From Glaciecola flavus (lineage in GTDB: Bacteria > Pseudomonadota > Gammaproteobacteria > Enterobacterales > Alteromonadaceae), in NCBI RefSeq assembly GCF_042646125.1, contig NZ_JBHRSW010000005.1:310001-374000 (forward strand): a stretch of DNA of 64,000 nt, given 5' to 3'. Position numbers and translations under genes: made by a program. The first letter of the stretch is position 1. Each line of letters opens with the position of its first letter. The notes beneath the pieces are model-generated. The model ran no database searches. It was not told the origin of the DNA and worked only from the letters and a program-made list of their open reading frames with translations. Below, piece after piece: positions 18,972 to 27,250 of the stretch.

Positions 18972-19730
18972 ATGGTTAACTTACTAACAAAAGAACAAAT
19001 TGCTGAGTTTCATGAAAATGGCTACGTAATCGCAAGAGGCTTTTATTCAGAAGCGGAAATTGAAAAACTTCAAAAAAAAGCTTTCTCAGATGATAATTTG
19101 TATCAGAACGCTTGGGACAAAAAAGACGCCTCTGGCACCGTAAGTAAAGTAAGCTTGTGGCAAGATTTAGGAGACGACTTGTACTCTATGTTTCCTCGTG
19201 GGGAGAGAATGGCAAAGTCTGCAGAATTACTGCTTAATGAGCCAGTGTTTCACACGACAACTAAGGTCATGATGAAAGAGCCATTTGTAGGCGGTGCGTG
19301 GGAATGGCATCAAGACTACGGCTATTGGTGCTATGACAACTACCACCTTTACCCCAAGTTGTTGAGTGTCATGGTAGCTATCAACGAGGCAACGGAAGAA
19401 AACGGCTGTTTAGAGGTATTGAAAGGCTCTCATCACATTGGTCGTATCGATCATTCAAAAACGGGCGATCAAAAAGGTGCCGACTTGGATTCAGTTGAAG
19501 AAGCACTCAAATATCACGAGTTAGTCAAAGTCGAACTTAAGCCAGGTGATACCTTGTTTTTCCACTGTAACCTGCTGCACAAGTCTAATCAGAACCGCTC
19601 TGAGAACCCAAGATGGGCAATGATCAGTGCTTACTGCGCGGAGAGCAACAAGCCATACAAAGAGAACGAGCTCATTTATCGCCCTTTAGAAACCGTATCA
19701 GATGATGCAATACTCGCGCATACTGAATAA
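18972..19730 (+). CDS. phytanoyl-CoA dioxygenase-family Fe(II)/2-oxoglutarate oxygenase
   Basis: A PhyH-like non-heme iron oxygenase of about 252 residues. The HxD iron motif is in EWHQDYGYW, the distal histidine in FFHCNLLHKSNQN, and the 2-oxoglutarate-binding arginine follows in NRSENPRW. The ATG at 18972 is preferred over that at 18966 because GAGG at 18959-18962 is then nine bases away. It stands alone, divergent from the IclR gene and convergent with the AHG dehydrogenase operon. The enzyme class hydroxylates or oxidatively demethylates small molecules. The agar setting suggests a modified galactose as substrate, by inference only. Confidence 0.82.
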   Translation: MVNLLTKEQIAEFHENGYVIARGFYSEAEIEKLQKKAFSDDNLYQNAWDKKDASGTVSKVSLWQDLGDDLYSMFPRGERMAKSAELLLNEPVFHTTTKVMMKEPFVGGAWEWHQDYGYWCYDNYHLYPKLLSVMVAINEATEENGCLEVLKGSHHIGRIDHSKTGDQKGADLDSVEEALKYHELVKVELKPGDTLFFHCNLLHKSNQNRSENPRWAMISAYCAESNKPYKENELIYRPLETVSDDAILAHTE

Positions 19731-19747
19731 TCGGGATATACAAAAAA

Positions 19748-19797
19748 GGCCGATGCATTTTCATGCACCGGTCGTTGCATCCTGAACTAAAGTTCAG
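19748..19797. terminator. two tandem hairpins between converging genes
   Basis: The first hairpin pairs 19748-19758 with 19763-19773 (11 bp, one mismatch). The second is a near-perfect palindrome CTGAACT/AGTTCAG at 19782-19797. Lying between the dioxygenase and AHG dehydrogenase stops, they probably end both transcripts. Confidence 0.6.
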
Positions 19798-19810
19798 TAC
19801 ACAGGGGGTC

Positions 19811-21259
19811 TTAGAATTCCTTCCAATATACGGTTTTCTTCTCTAGGTACTGCTCAAGACCGTATTGACCGTCTTCTCCACCCATACCACTCATTTTCCA
19901 TCCATTGTGGAAACCTTGGTGTTGTTCGCCGATACCTCGATTAACATATACCTCACCCACTTCCATATGTTTGATCGATTGGTGAACATATTTCATGTTT
20001 TCAGTATACAAATAGGCAGATAGTCCGTATTCAGAATCGTTCGTGTACGCTATCGCTTCATCAATGCTATTTATTTTGATGATTGGAACGATTGGACCGA
20101 AGGTTTCTTCATGCACTAGGTGATTATCCTGTTTGACATCCGTTACAACGGTTGGTGCAAACCAGTTTCCACCTTCAAAGCCTTCTACTGCAATCTCTTC
20201 GCCACCAAGTGCGACCGTCGCGCCTTCTTCAACAGACTTAGCTAATATTGACTTAATGTTTGCTATCTCTGCCTTGTTAACTTTAGGTCCCATTTGCGAA
20301 GCGGGATCCATAGGATCGCCAACCACAATCGCCTTGGCTTTTTCAATGTACGCCGCCGTAAACTTATCGTATACGTCTGCATGAACATATATGCGCTCTG
20401 CACAAGTACAGACCTGACCACAGTTAGCAAAACGCGCATCAATCGCGTCTTGGACAGCTTTATCTAAATCAGCATCTTCCATTACAATAAGCGGTGCTTT
20501 GCCGCCCAACTCAAGCATAACAGGCGTTAAATGCTTACCCGCTGCCTGATAAATAATCTGTCCTGCTCGAGTACTGCCAGTCATGGTAATAAGCTTGGTA
20601 ATGTGACTCTCACACAAAGTCTGACCAACAACAGAGCCTGTTCCGTTAATGATATTCAAGACGCCAGCTGGGATTCCTGCTTCGATAGCTAGTTGACCCA
20701 ATGCAATGGTAGCTAAAGGCGTTTCTTGCGTCGGTTTTACAACTATCGTGTTGCCCGTAATCAAGGCTGGACCGATCTTACGCCCAGCTAGGGCTAAGGG
20801 GAAGTTCCAAGCAGTGATAGCCACAACCACACCACGTGGTACTTTGTGAATAAAGATTTTTTCGTCTTCAGCATCAGAAGGCAGAATGTCGCCTTTGATT
20901 TGAAGTGCATGGTCACAGGCATAATCGATAAACGTTGCCGTTACGTCAACTTCCATTTCCGCGACACCAATCAACTTACCTTGTTCTGAAACAAGTAATT
21001 CAGCTAAGAATGATCTGTTTTCGCGAATTAAATTGGCAAATGTACGCAAAATAGAAGCGCGTTCACGCGCAGTCTTTTGCGCCCAAGCAGGTTGAGCTGC
21101 ATTAGCTGTCTCTAGAGCAAGTTCAGCGTCTTCTTTTGTTCCCTTAGGGATAAGACCAACTAATTTACCTGTTGATGGAGAAAGTACTTCAATTGTCTCA
21201 GCGGAACTAGAATTGACATACTCACCATTAATAAAATTTTGATTGCTTATTAATTCCAT
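19811..21259 (-). CDS. aldehyde dehydrogenase, probable 3,6-anhydro-L-galactose dehydrogenase
   Basis: An NAD(P)-dependent aldehyde dehydrogenase of 482 residues, AldA/lactaldehyde-dehydrogenase-like. General-base glutamate is in MLELGGKAPLIV, the catalytic cysteine in GQVCTCAERIYV, and the cofactor segment in TMTGSTRAG. Known agarolytic bacteria use this class to oxidise 3,6-anhydro-L-galactose to 3,6-anhydro-L-galactonate. Its place as last gene of an operon with the cycloisomerase makes that function very likely. It starts 2 bp after the SDR stop. Confidence 0.85.
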   Translation of the reverse strand: MELISNQNFINGEYVNSSSAETIEVLSPSTGKLVGLIPKGTKEDAELALETANAAQPAWAQKTARERASILRTFANLIRENRSFLAELLVSEQGKLIGVAEMEVDVTATFIDYACDHALQIKGDILPSDAEDEKIFIHKVPRGVVVAITAWNFPLALAGRKIGPALITGNTIVVKPTQETPLATIALGQLAIEAGIPAGVLNIINGTGSVVGQTLCESHITKLITMTGSTRAGQIIYQAAGKHLTPVMLELGGKAPLIVMEDADLDKAVQDAIDARFANCGQVCTCAERIYVHADVYDKFTAAYIEKAKAIVVGDPMDPASQMGPKVNKAEIANIKSILAKSVEEGATVALGGEEIAVEGFEGGNWFAPTVVTDVKQDNHLVHEETFGPIVPIIKINSIDEAIAYTNDSEYGLSAYLYTENMKYVHQSIKHMEVGEVYVNRGIGEQHQGFHNGWKMSGMGGEDGQYGLEQYLEKKTVYWKEF

Positions 21260-21261
21260 AA

Positions 21262-22029
21262 TTATCTTCCCATCCAGCCGCCATCAACCAGCACAACTGC
21301 GCCATTCATATAATCAGATGCTTTAGAAGACAAGAATACCGTTGGGCCTTTAAAGTCTTCTGCTTCTCCCCAACGACCTTGAGGAATACGTGCAAGTATA
21401 GATGTCGCACGCTCTGGATCATCTCTCAATGCTTCGGTGTTATCTGTCGCAATATAACCCGGTGCAATTGCGTTAACGTTAACACCATGTGGTGCCCACT
21501 CGTTCGCGAGTGCTTTGGTCAACTGTCCTATTGCACCTTTACTGGCCGCATAGCCCGGTACGGTAATACCACCTTGGAAAGTCAATAATGATGCAGTAAA
21601 GATAATTTTACCCTGTTTGCGCTCAACCATTCCTTTACCAATTTCACGGCTAAGGATAAATTGAGAGTTCAAGTTGATTTCGATGATTTTATCCCAGTAC
21701 TCGTCTGGGTGTTCAGTAGCAGGAGCACGCAAAATATTCCCTGCATTATTGACCATGATATCAATCACTGGATGTTCTGCATTTAAGGTGTCTGCAAGTG
21801 CTTTTACCGCCGCTCTGTCAGAAAAATCACACTTGTATGCGGTGAACTTCTTGCCCAGTGCAGTGACGCGCTTTTCAATTTCTGAACCTGAGGCAGGTAA
21901 AGATGCAGATACCCCAATAATATCAGCACCAGCTTCTGCTAAACCTTCAGCCATTGCCAAACCGATACCACGTGAACACCCTGTTACCAAGGCAACTTTA
22001 CCCGTTAAGTCAAACATGCCGTTACTCAT
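21262..22029 (-). CDS. SDR oxidoreductase, KduD-like (2-keto-3-deoxygluconate 5-dehydrogenase)
   Basis: A classical short-chain dehydrogenase of 255 residues. NAD motif TGCSRGIG, NNAG, catalytic Y-x3-K in GYAASKGAIG, and the KduD-like C-terminus ATDNTEALRDDPERA, RIPQGRWG and VDGGWMGR are present. KduD interconverts 2,5-diketo-3-deoxygluconate and D-KDG. In the published agar pathway, L-KDGal from the cycloisomerase is oxidised at C5 and the diketone is reduced to D-KDG, so this gene fits the second step. Its ATG overlaps the Zn-dehydrogenase stop by 4 bp (ATGA), implying translational coupling of the two steps. Confidence 0.83.
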   Translation of the reverse strand: MSNGMFDLTGKVALVTGCSRGIGLAMAEGLAEAGADIIGVSASLPASGSEIEKRVTALGKKFTAYKCDFSDRAAVKALADTLNAEHPVIDIMVNNAGNILRAPATEHPDEYWDKIIEINLNSQFILSREIGKGMVERKQGKIIFTASLLTFQGGITVPGYAASKGAIGQLTKALANEWAPHGVNVNAIAPGYIATDNTEALRDDPERATSILARIPQGRWGEAEDFKGPTVFLSSKASDYMNGAVVLVDGGWMGR

Positions 22030-23057
22030 AGTTCTGCTTTAACCTCACAATTAACCAATGCTTTCATACCAGAAGGATTTCCGTCTAAGCCGCCAAATGC
22101 ATCTTGAATGCTATCTAAGGCTGTAACAGAAGTAACGAATGAACTGATGTCAATTTTACTATTAGCAAGTAATTCGATAGCCATTTCAAAATCTTGTGCT
22201 TCGTAGACTCGCGCACCCACTAGTTCAAGCTCTTTCCAGAAGAATTTAAACAAGTCAACTTGCGGTTTTTGTGTGTGGATAGCCACCATACAAATACGTC
22301 CGCGAACAGCGGCAATTTCACCCATTACGTCAACAGCTGGTTGCACGCCTGATACTTCAAATACCGCCTCAGCACCTTTGCCTTCTGTCCAAGCATTAAC
22401 AACTTCGACAATATCTTCTTTGAGCGGATCGACCGTTTTCAATCCATACTGTTCTGCAAACTTTCGACGTTGTTCATTTACTTCAGAAACAAGTACTTCT
22501 GCTCCAACCGCTTTGGCAACTAGCGCAACTAATTGACCGATAGGCCCGCCACCTAGCACAACCACTTGCTCACCGGCTTTTACTTTTGCACGATTAATGT
22601 CGTGACATGCCACAGCTAATGGCTCTACAAGCGCACCCTGCTGTTGATTTACATTTTCAGGTAACTTATGAAGTGTTCTTGCTTTTACTGTCCAAGAAGA
22701 CTGAAAGGCTCCAGGGGTATCAATCCCCATAAATTTGAGGTTTTGGCATACGTGCGTGTTGCCAGCCTTACATGCAGGACACTCGCCGCACCAATCCAAT
22801 GGACGCACAACGACACGGTCACCGACTTTAAAATCCGTCACACCTTCGCCAAGTTCGGCTACTACACCAGACATTTCATGACCAATTACACTAGGTGGCC
22901 CAACACGCTGATCCATTGCGCCGTGATAAATGTGCATGTCTGTACCACAAATACCGACATAGCTTACTGAAAGCCTGACTTCGCCGCTTTCAGGTGCTTG
23001 TGCACTGCCTTCGCGAAGGCTAAATGATTTATTACCAATATATTCTGCTGCTAACAT
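22026..23057 (-). CDS. zinc-dependent alcohol dehydrogenase, probable 2-keto-3-deoxy-L-galactonate 5-dehydrogenase
   Basis: A medium-chain Zn dehydrogenase of 343 residues, threonine/sorbitol/L-galactonate-5-dehydrogenase-like. Catalytic zinc ligands are in GICGTDMH and GHEMSG, the structural zinc has four cysteines in CGECPACKAGNTHVC, and the Rossmann motif is VVVLGGGPIGQ. It is 9 bp after the cycloisomerase gene and overlaps the KduD-like gene. Proposed role: oxidise L-KDGal at C5, the step before KduD-like reduction to D-KDG. Zn-dehydrogenases are also found beside demethylating P450s in other agar/porphyran loci, so an aldehyde-related role cannot be excluded. Confidence 0.8.
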   Translation of the reverse strand: MLAAEYIGNKSFSLREGSAQAPESGEVRLSVSYVGICGTDMHIYHGAMDQRVGPPSVIGHEMSGVVAELGEGVTDFKVGDRVVVRPLDWCGECPACKAGNTHVCQNLKFMGIDTPGAFQSSWTVKARTLHKLPENVNQQQGALVEPLAVACHDINRAKVKAGEQVVVLGGGPIGQLVALVAKAVGAEVLVSEVNEQRRKFAEQYGLKTVDPLKEDIVEVVNAWTEGKGAEAVFEVSGVQPAVDVMGEIAAVRGRICMVAIHTQKPQVDLFKFFWKELELVGARVYEAQDFEMAIELLANSKIDISSFVTSVTALDSIQDAFGGLDGNPSGMKALVNCEVKAEL

Positions 23058-23066
23058 AATTGACTC

Positions 23067-24215
23067 TTATAACTTAACGTAATGCGGTTTAAGAAGGGAT
23101 TCATCAAACTCAACGCCTATCCCTGGGAGATCGGGTGCAACGGCACGTCCATCGACTAGCTGCAGTGGACAAGTGGTATATTCATCAATTGGGAATGAAT
23201 GTACTTCCATATTGCCAGCGTTAGGTTGAGAAGCCATCAACGATACATGAAGCTCATGCATACCATGTGTGCAAATGGGCATATTATTCACATACGCCAA
23301 ATTTGCAACCTTTAACCAACCAGTAATGCCGCCAATATTTGAAGCGTCCGGTTGTAAATAACTCAGTCCAGCATGCCTAATTGCATGATTAAATTCATAA
23401 ACTGTATGTAAATTTTCGCCCATAGAGAGCGGGATATTTTGCTTTTCGCTGATTTGCTTGTAACCAAATAGATCGTCAGGATTAGTTGGTTCTTCAAACC
23501 AGTCGATATTTTGGTCTTCCACTGCTCGCCCAAGCTTGATTGCCTGAGGTACAGTCAATGAATAATTCGCATCGATCATAAAACTTACGTCTTCACCAAT
23601 CAATGCTCTAACCGCGCGAATGCGATCAATGTCGTCTTGTATATTTGGCTGACCTACTTTAATCTTGACAGACTTAAAGCCTCTGTCCAAATATGACTGT
23701 ATGTTTGACAGTAATTTTTCTTTTGAGAAGTTTAGGTCGATGCCGCCTGCGTAACAACGAGTAGAATTACTGTGACCACCTGCGACTTGCCATAAAGGCT
23801 GATTTAAACGTTTGCAACGAATATCCCATAAAGCAATATCCACAGCAGATATTGCAAAACTCAATATCCCACCGCGGCCTACGTAATGAAGAAATTCATT
23901 CATTTTGTGCCAATGCGCTTCTACACGACGTGAATCTTTCCCCGTTACATAGGGAATGAGCTCTTTTTCAATGAGGCTGACGATAGCTTCGCCACCTTTA
24001 CCACCGGTATACGTGTATCCAACACCTTCGTAACCGTCTTGTGTGTATAATTTACAAACAATTACATCAAAATGAGTATGATCGCCATGCATCGCATCGC
24101 TTAATACTTCTTTCAGCGGCACCTTGTATAAGGCCACTTCACCAGCGCGTATATTATACCCGCTAATATCTGCTATACTCTTGGTTGCAACAACGGACAT
24201 ATTGTTTGAACCCAT
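23067..24215 (-). CDS. 3,6-anhydro-alpha-L-galactonate cycloisomerase
   Basis: An enolase-superfamily protein that closely resembles the characterised Vibrio cycloisomerase, as recalled: VPLKEVLSDAMHGDHTHFD, GYTYTGGKGG, VGRGGILSFAISAVDIALWD, MIDANYSLTVPQAIKLG, WFEEPT, SMGENLHT, CTHGMHELHVSL and EVHSFPIDEYT. It opens the anhydro ring of 3,6-anhydro-L-galactonate to give 2-keto-3-deoxy-L-galactonate. The open frame begins at a TTG at 24251. Start choice is uncertain: ATG 24215 has GGATGG eight bases upstream, and ATG 24200 also fits homologue length. It is first in the operon and reads away from the GntR gene. Confidence 0.9.
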   Translation of the reverse strand: MGSNNMSVVATKSIADISGYNIRAGEVALYKVPLKEVLSDAMHGDHTHFDVIVCKLYTQDGYEGVGYTYTGGKGGEAIVSLIEKELIPYVTGKDSRRVEAHWHKMNEFLHYVGRGGILSFAISAVDIALWDIRCKRLNQPLWQVAGGHSNSTRCYAGGIDLNFSKEKLLSNIQSYLDRGFKSVKIKVGQPNIQDDIDRIRAVRALIGEDVSFMIDANYSLTVPQAIKLGRAVEDQNIDWFEEPTNPDDLFGYKQISEKQNIPLSMGENLHTVYEFNHAIRHAGLSYLQPDASNIGGITGWLKVANLAYVNNMPICTHGMHELHVSLMASQPNAGNMEVHSFPIDEYTTCPLQLVDGRAVAPDLPGIGVEFDESLLKPHYVKL

Positions 24216-24241
24216 AAAATTTACCATCCCCATAGTGTACA

Positions 24242-24310
24242 TTGTTAACAATTAAATGCCAACTTTTATAGTTGAACAAATTCTAAATATTGCATACAAT
24301 TTGTTAACAA
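24242..24310. promoter_or_regulatory. two perfect TTGTTAACAA palindromes in the AHG-operon/GntR control region
   Basis: TTGTTAACAA occurs at 24242-24251 and 24301-24310, 59 bp centre to centre, between the divergent cycloisomerase and GntR genes. One copy lies at the 5' edge of the cycloisomerase gene, a repressor-like position. An extra half-site ttttaaca is at 24321-24328. GntR proteins commonly regulate their own divergent promoter through such palindromes. Confidence 0.6.
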
Positions 24311-24400
24311 TAATGTATAATTTTAACAATTCCGTAAAGAGCAAATTTATATACTCAAATAACCAAAGATGAAACTTGATACTAAGAATAAGAGACAACA

Positions 24401-25009
24401 ATGTCACAGTTACAAAAGATATTATCTGTAAGAGAGCAAATTGCTGATGTATTGCGCTCTGACATCATTGCTGGCGACTTAAAGCCAAACACCAAACTGA
24501 ATGAACAACAGTTAGCGGAGCGCTTTGGTACATCGCGCGGTCCAATCAGAGACGTACTCCTCAAACTCACTAAAGAAGGCTTATTAGTCAGTCGCAACAA
24601 TGTTGGCTCGTCTGTCAGTAGTCCTTTAGATCCCGAATTACAAAAATTAAGCATCGGTATTCGACGAAAAATAGAAGAATTTGCTGTCAAACAACTAGAA
24701 GGCAAGCTAACCATTGAGCATTTCACGGACTTAGAAGCCATAATTGAAGAAATGCACGATCATTTCGAAGGCGGTCGCTATACCGAACTCACCAAAACTG
24801 ACATCGCCTTCCATCAATATTTAGTAGAAGCCGCAGGCGGCGAAGACTTGGTTAACATTTGGTACCCAATTGTTATCCGCATGCGTATGAACTACAAACG
24901 TATCACCACCTCAATAAAACTAGTCGAAGAGCACAAGGATATCGTTGACGCACTTAAAGTTAACGACACCAAAGCCGCGATTAACGCCATTAGACGCAAT
25001 ATAAAATAA
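24401..25009 (+). CDS. GntR-family regulator, FadR/FCD subgroup
   Basis: A 202-residue regulator with an N-terminal winged helix (VREQIADVLRSDIIAGDLKPNTKLNEQQLAERFGTSRGPIRDVLLKL, shown as recognisable motif in parts: GDLKPNTKLNEQQLAERF and TSRGPIRD) and an all-helical FCD ligand domain with the metal-site pattern in TDIAFHQYLVEAAGG and the later VEEHKDIVDAL. It is divergent from the cycloisomerase operon with TTGTTAACAA palindromes between, and is the best candidate regulator of the agar genes bearing that site. The effector is probably a pathway sugar acid such as KDGal or KDG, by inference. Confidence 0.87.
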   Translation: MSQLQKILSVREQIADVLRSDIIAGDLKPNTKLNEQQLAERFGTSRGPIRDVLLKLTKEGLLVSRNNVGSSVSSPLDPELQKLSIGIRRKIEEFAVKQLEGKLTIEHFTDLEAIIEEMHDHFEGGRYTELTKTDIAFHQYLVEAAGGEDLVNIWYPIVIRMRMNYKRITTSIKLVEEHKDIVDALKVNDTKAAINAIRRNIK

Positions 25010-25035
25010 CTCAAAGGCCCTTAAGGCCTTTGAGT
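25009..25035. terminator. hairpin after GntR gene
   Basis: A perfect 11-bp stem ACTCAAAGGCC/GGCCTTTGAGT with a 5-nt loop overlaps the GntR stop codon. It sits between converging genes. It has no long T-run, so termination strength is uncertain. Confidence 0.6.
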
Positions 25036-25082
25036 AATACAAACAAAATCAAGCTTCTGTTATAGCCAAAGCCGTCAAAAAT

Positions 25083-25925
25083 TCAGAAATTGATCGATTT
25101 TAGATAGTCAATGCTTTTCGGGACTTGTTCCATTACGCGATCAGATTCATCCTCTATAAAAAAGTATTTTACCCCGTATTCTTTACCTAACTTGACGACC
25201 TCTTCAATACCAACATCACCTTGTCCCAGGACTACCATGGTATCTCGATCGGCACTGCCATCACTGGTATAGGGGGAGCCTTTTGCCCGGTCTTTTAGAT
25301 GCATGGACGTGAATTTAGTGGGATACTTTTCAAGTAAGGCAAGCGGGTCTTGTGCCCCTTGTTTAATCCAAAACACATCCATCTCAAAGGTCGCATTGGT
25401 AGTATTCTGAATAATGTAATCGAGCAATGTGCCATCTTCCCATTTATCGAATTCATATCCATGGGGATGATACTGCAAAGTAATACCATGAGTTGCTAAA
25501 ATTGCACCGCCATTATTGAGTACTTGTACCGTTTTTTTGGCGTCGTCCAATGTAAACTTTTCGCCATGCGGTGCCCAATATATCGTGGCTAACTTGGCGC
25601 CGTAAAAGTGCGCTTTGTAAACCGCTTGCATTGGGTTATCACGAATTTCTTCAAAAGACGAATCAACACTCACAACTTCAAAACCATTTAAATCCAATAG
25701 GGCTTTAAACTCTGGCAAAGCGTAACCGTGCAGATTTCCTCCAGCTTCAAGGTAAGAAATCCCCCAGTCACGCACGGTTGACAAAGTACCAGGTACATCT
25801 TTTTCCATTTGATTTCTTACACTGTACAACTGTAAACCCATTTCATGAGCCAGCGTATTCAAGGGCAAGCTGCAAGCCATCGCTAGTCCAAGGCAGGCCG
25901 CCAATCTTTGTTTACTACTACGCAT
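25083..25925 (-). CDS. secreted sugar phosphate isomerase/epimerase-like TIM barrel protein
   Basis: A xylose-isomerase-like TIM barrel of 280 residues with a signal peptide (about 1-26, ending TLAHE), so it works in the periplasm. Candidate metal ligands are in LQYHPHGYEF, FEMDVFWIKQG, SMHLKDRAKG and the late FIEDESD. Secreted members of this family are common near sugar oxidoreductases in marine bacteria, but few have known reactions. It is last in a run of four minus-strand genes (Gfo/Idh/MocA, cytosolic TIM barrel, MFS, this gene), suggesting a joint pathway. Substrate unknown. Confidence 0.78.
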   Translation of the reverse strand: MRSSKQRLAACLGLAMACSLPLNTLAHEMGLQLYSVRNQMEKDVPGTLSTVRDWGISYLEAGGNLHGYALPEFKALLDLNGFEVVSVDSSFEEIRDNPMQAVYKAHFYGAKLATIYWAPHGEKFTLDDAKKTVQVLNNGGAILATHGITLQYHPHGYEFDKWEDGTLLDYIIQNTTNATFEMDVFWIKQGAQDPLALLEKYPTKFTSMHLKDRAKGSPYTSDGSADRDTMVVLGQGDVGIEEVVKLGKEYGVKYFFIEDESDRVMEQVPKSIDYLKSINF

Positions 25926-25996
25926 ATTTATCCTCGTGTGCCTATGCTACAAAGCCCTATTTCGTTTAAACATGGGCTTTGCAACTTTTTAATCGT

Positions 25997-27235
25997 CTAA
26001 CCAGCTTCACTTACCGCAGTGTGGTTTTGTCCGCGCTTATGCAGATAAAAATATAAGGCTGCAAAGGCAACGATGAGTATGGCGGGTAACACTAGTAAGC
26101 TACTCAGCACAGCTTGACCAGAGGCAAGCGCCATTTCATTCTCACTTAAATTCTGTGTCAAGGCCTGCGCCTTTGCTTCGTCCATCCAACGCCCAATAAT
26201 TGGCGTCCAAATGCTTACTGCAAACATCCCTGCTCCGCCTATTAGCGACATGCCAATTGCACCTGTTTTTGGCGTGTATTCACCTACACAACCTAGCATA
26301 GTCGGCCAAAAGTAAGTGACGCCAAGCGCAAAAACAACCGCCGCAAAATAAACGGGTGTTCCTTGCAGCTGACTCATTAAATACAAGCCCAGCGTTGATA
26401 ATACCGCAGAGGCTACCAGTACACCTACAGGATTTAAAGAATGTACAATTGGACCCGCAAAATATCGCCCAACGGCCATAATACCGGTAACAAGCGCTAA
26501 GGTAAGCATGGGGTGTGCCCCTGATGCAGCCAAAATCTCATTGATCCATTGGCCTGTCGCAAGTTCGGTTGTCGCAGTTAATGTCATACATACCACTAAG
26601 AAAATGTACAAAGGTGAAAACAAGTTTTTGATGTTTTCAGAAGATGACATGATTAATGGATTGAGTTTTGGGAAATTACTTTTTAACAACATATAACCAT
26701 AAATTGCCGTAGGGATAAGCATAACCGCTATTTGTAACTCCCAACCATACGACAGCTCAGTCATGCCGGTTGAAACTAATGCGCCAATGACTATCCCGCC
26801 TGGGAACCAAACATGGAATTTATTTAGCATGGTTGTTTTGTTGTTTTCGTGCGTTTCTGCTATCAACGGATTGCACGCAGCTTCGACCATACCATTTGCA
26901 AAACCGATTAGAAAAGTAGAAATAATTAAGCCCCAAAAGCCACTCGAATAAATGGTCAAAATCAGTCCAACTGCATGACCAATGAACGCAATCCACAGCA
27001 GCATTCGCGGGCCAAACATATTATATAAGATACCTCCGACCATCGTCGCAATTGGAAAGCCCAAAAATGCCATAGAACTTATTAACCCAAGCTCAGTACC
27101 CGATAGTCCGTATTGAGTACCCAAATCTCCCAATATCCCCGCTCGAATCGCAAAGGTCATAGCTGTCACGGTTAGAGCAATACAACTTAAAATAAATAGT
27201 CTGGATTGATCTTGCTGCGTATATTGCGTGTCCAT
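25997..27235 (-). CDS. MFS transporter, sugar importer-like
   Basis: A 412-residue major facilitator with about twelve hydrophobic segments. It has the sugar:proton-symporter-like layout YGLSGTELGLISSMAFLGF, a loop with FGPRMLL after helix 2, and GFANGMVEAACNPLIAE in helix 4-5, reminiscent of the FucP/FHS group. It is 15 bp after the TIM-barrel gene at 27251 and probably brings that module's substrate into the cytoplasm. The substrate is not readable. Since galactose and neoagarobiose also need importers and none is otherwise obvious here, it may serve either. Confidence 0.78.
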   Translation of the reverse strand: MDTQYTQQDQSRLFILSCIALTVTAMTFAIRAGILGDLGTQYGLSGTELGLISSMAFLGFPIATMVGGILYNMFGPRMLLWIAFIGHAVGLILTIYSSGFWGLIISTFLIGFANGMVEAACNPLIAETHENNKTTMLNKFHVWFPGGIVIGALVSTGMTELSYGWELQIAVMLIPTAIYGYMLLKSNFPKLNPLIMSSSENIKNLFSPLYIFLVVCMTLTATTELATGQWINEILAASGAHPMLTLALVTGIMAVGRYFAGPIVHSLNPVGVLVASAVLSTLGLYLMSQLQGTPVYFAAVVFALGVTYFWPTMLGCVGEYTPKTGAIGMSLIGGAGMFAVSIWTPIIGRWMDEAKAQALTQNLSENEMALASGQAVLSSLLVLPAILIVAFAALYFYLHKRGQNHTAVSEAG

Positions 27236-27250
27236 CGTTATATTCCTCTT

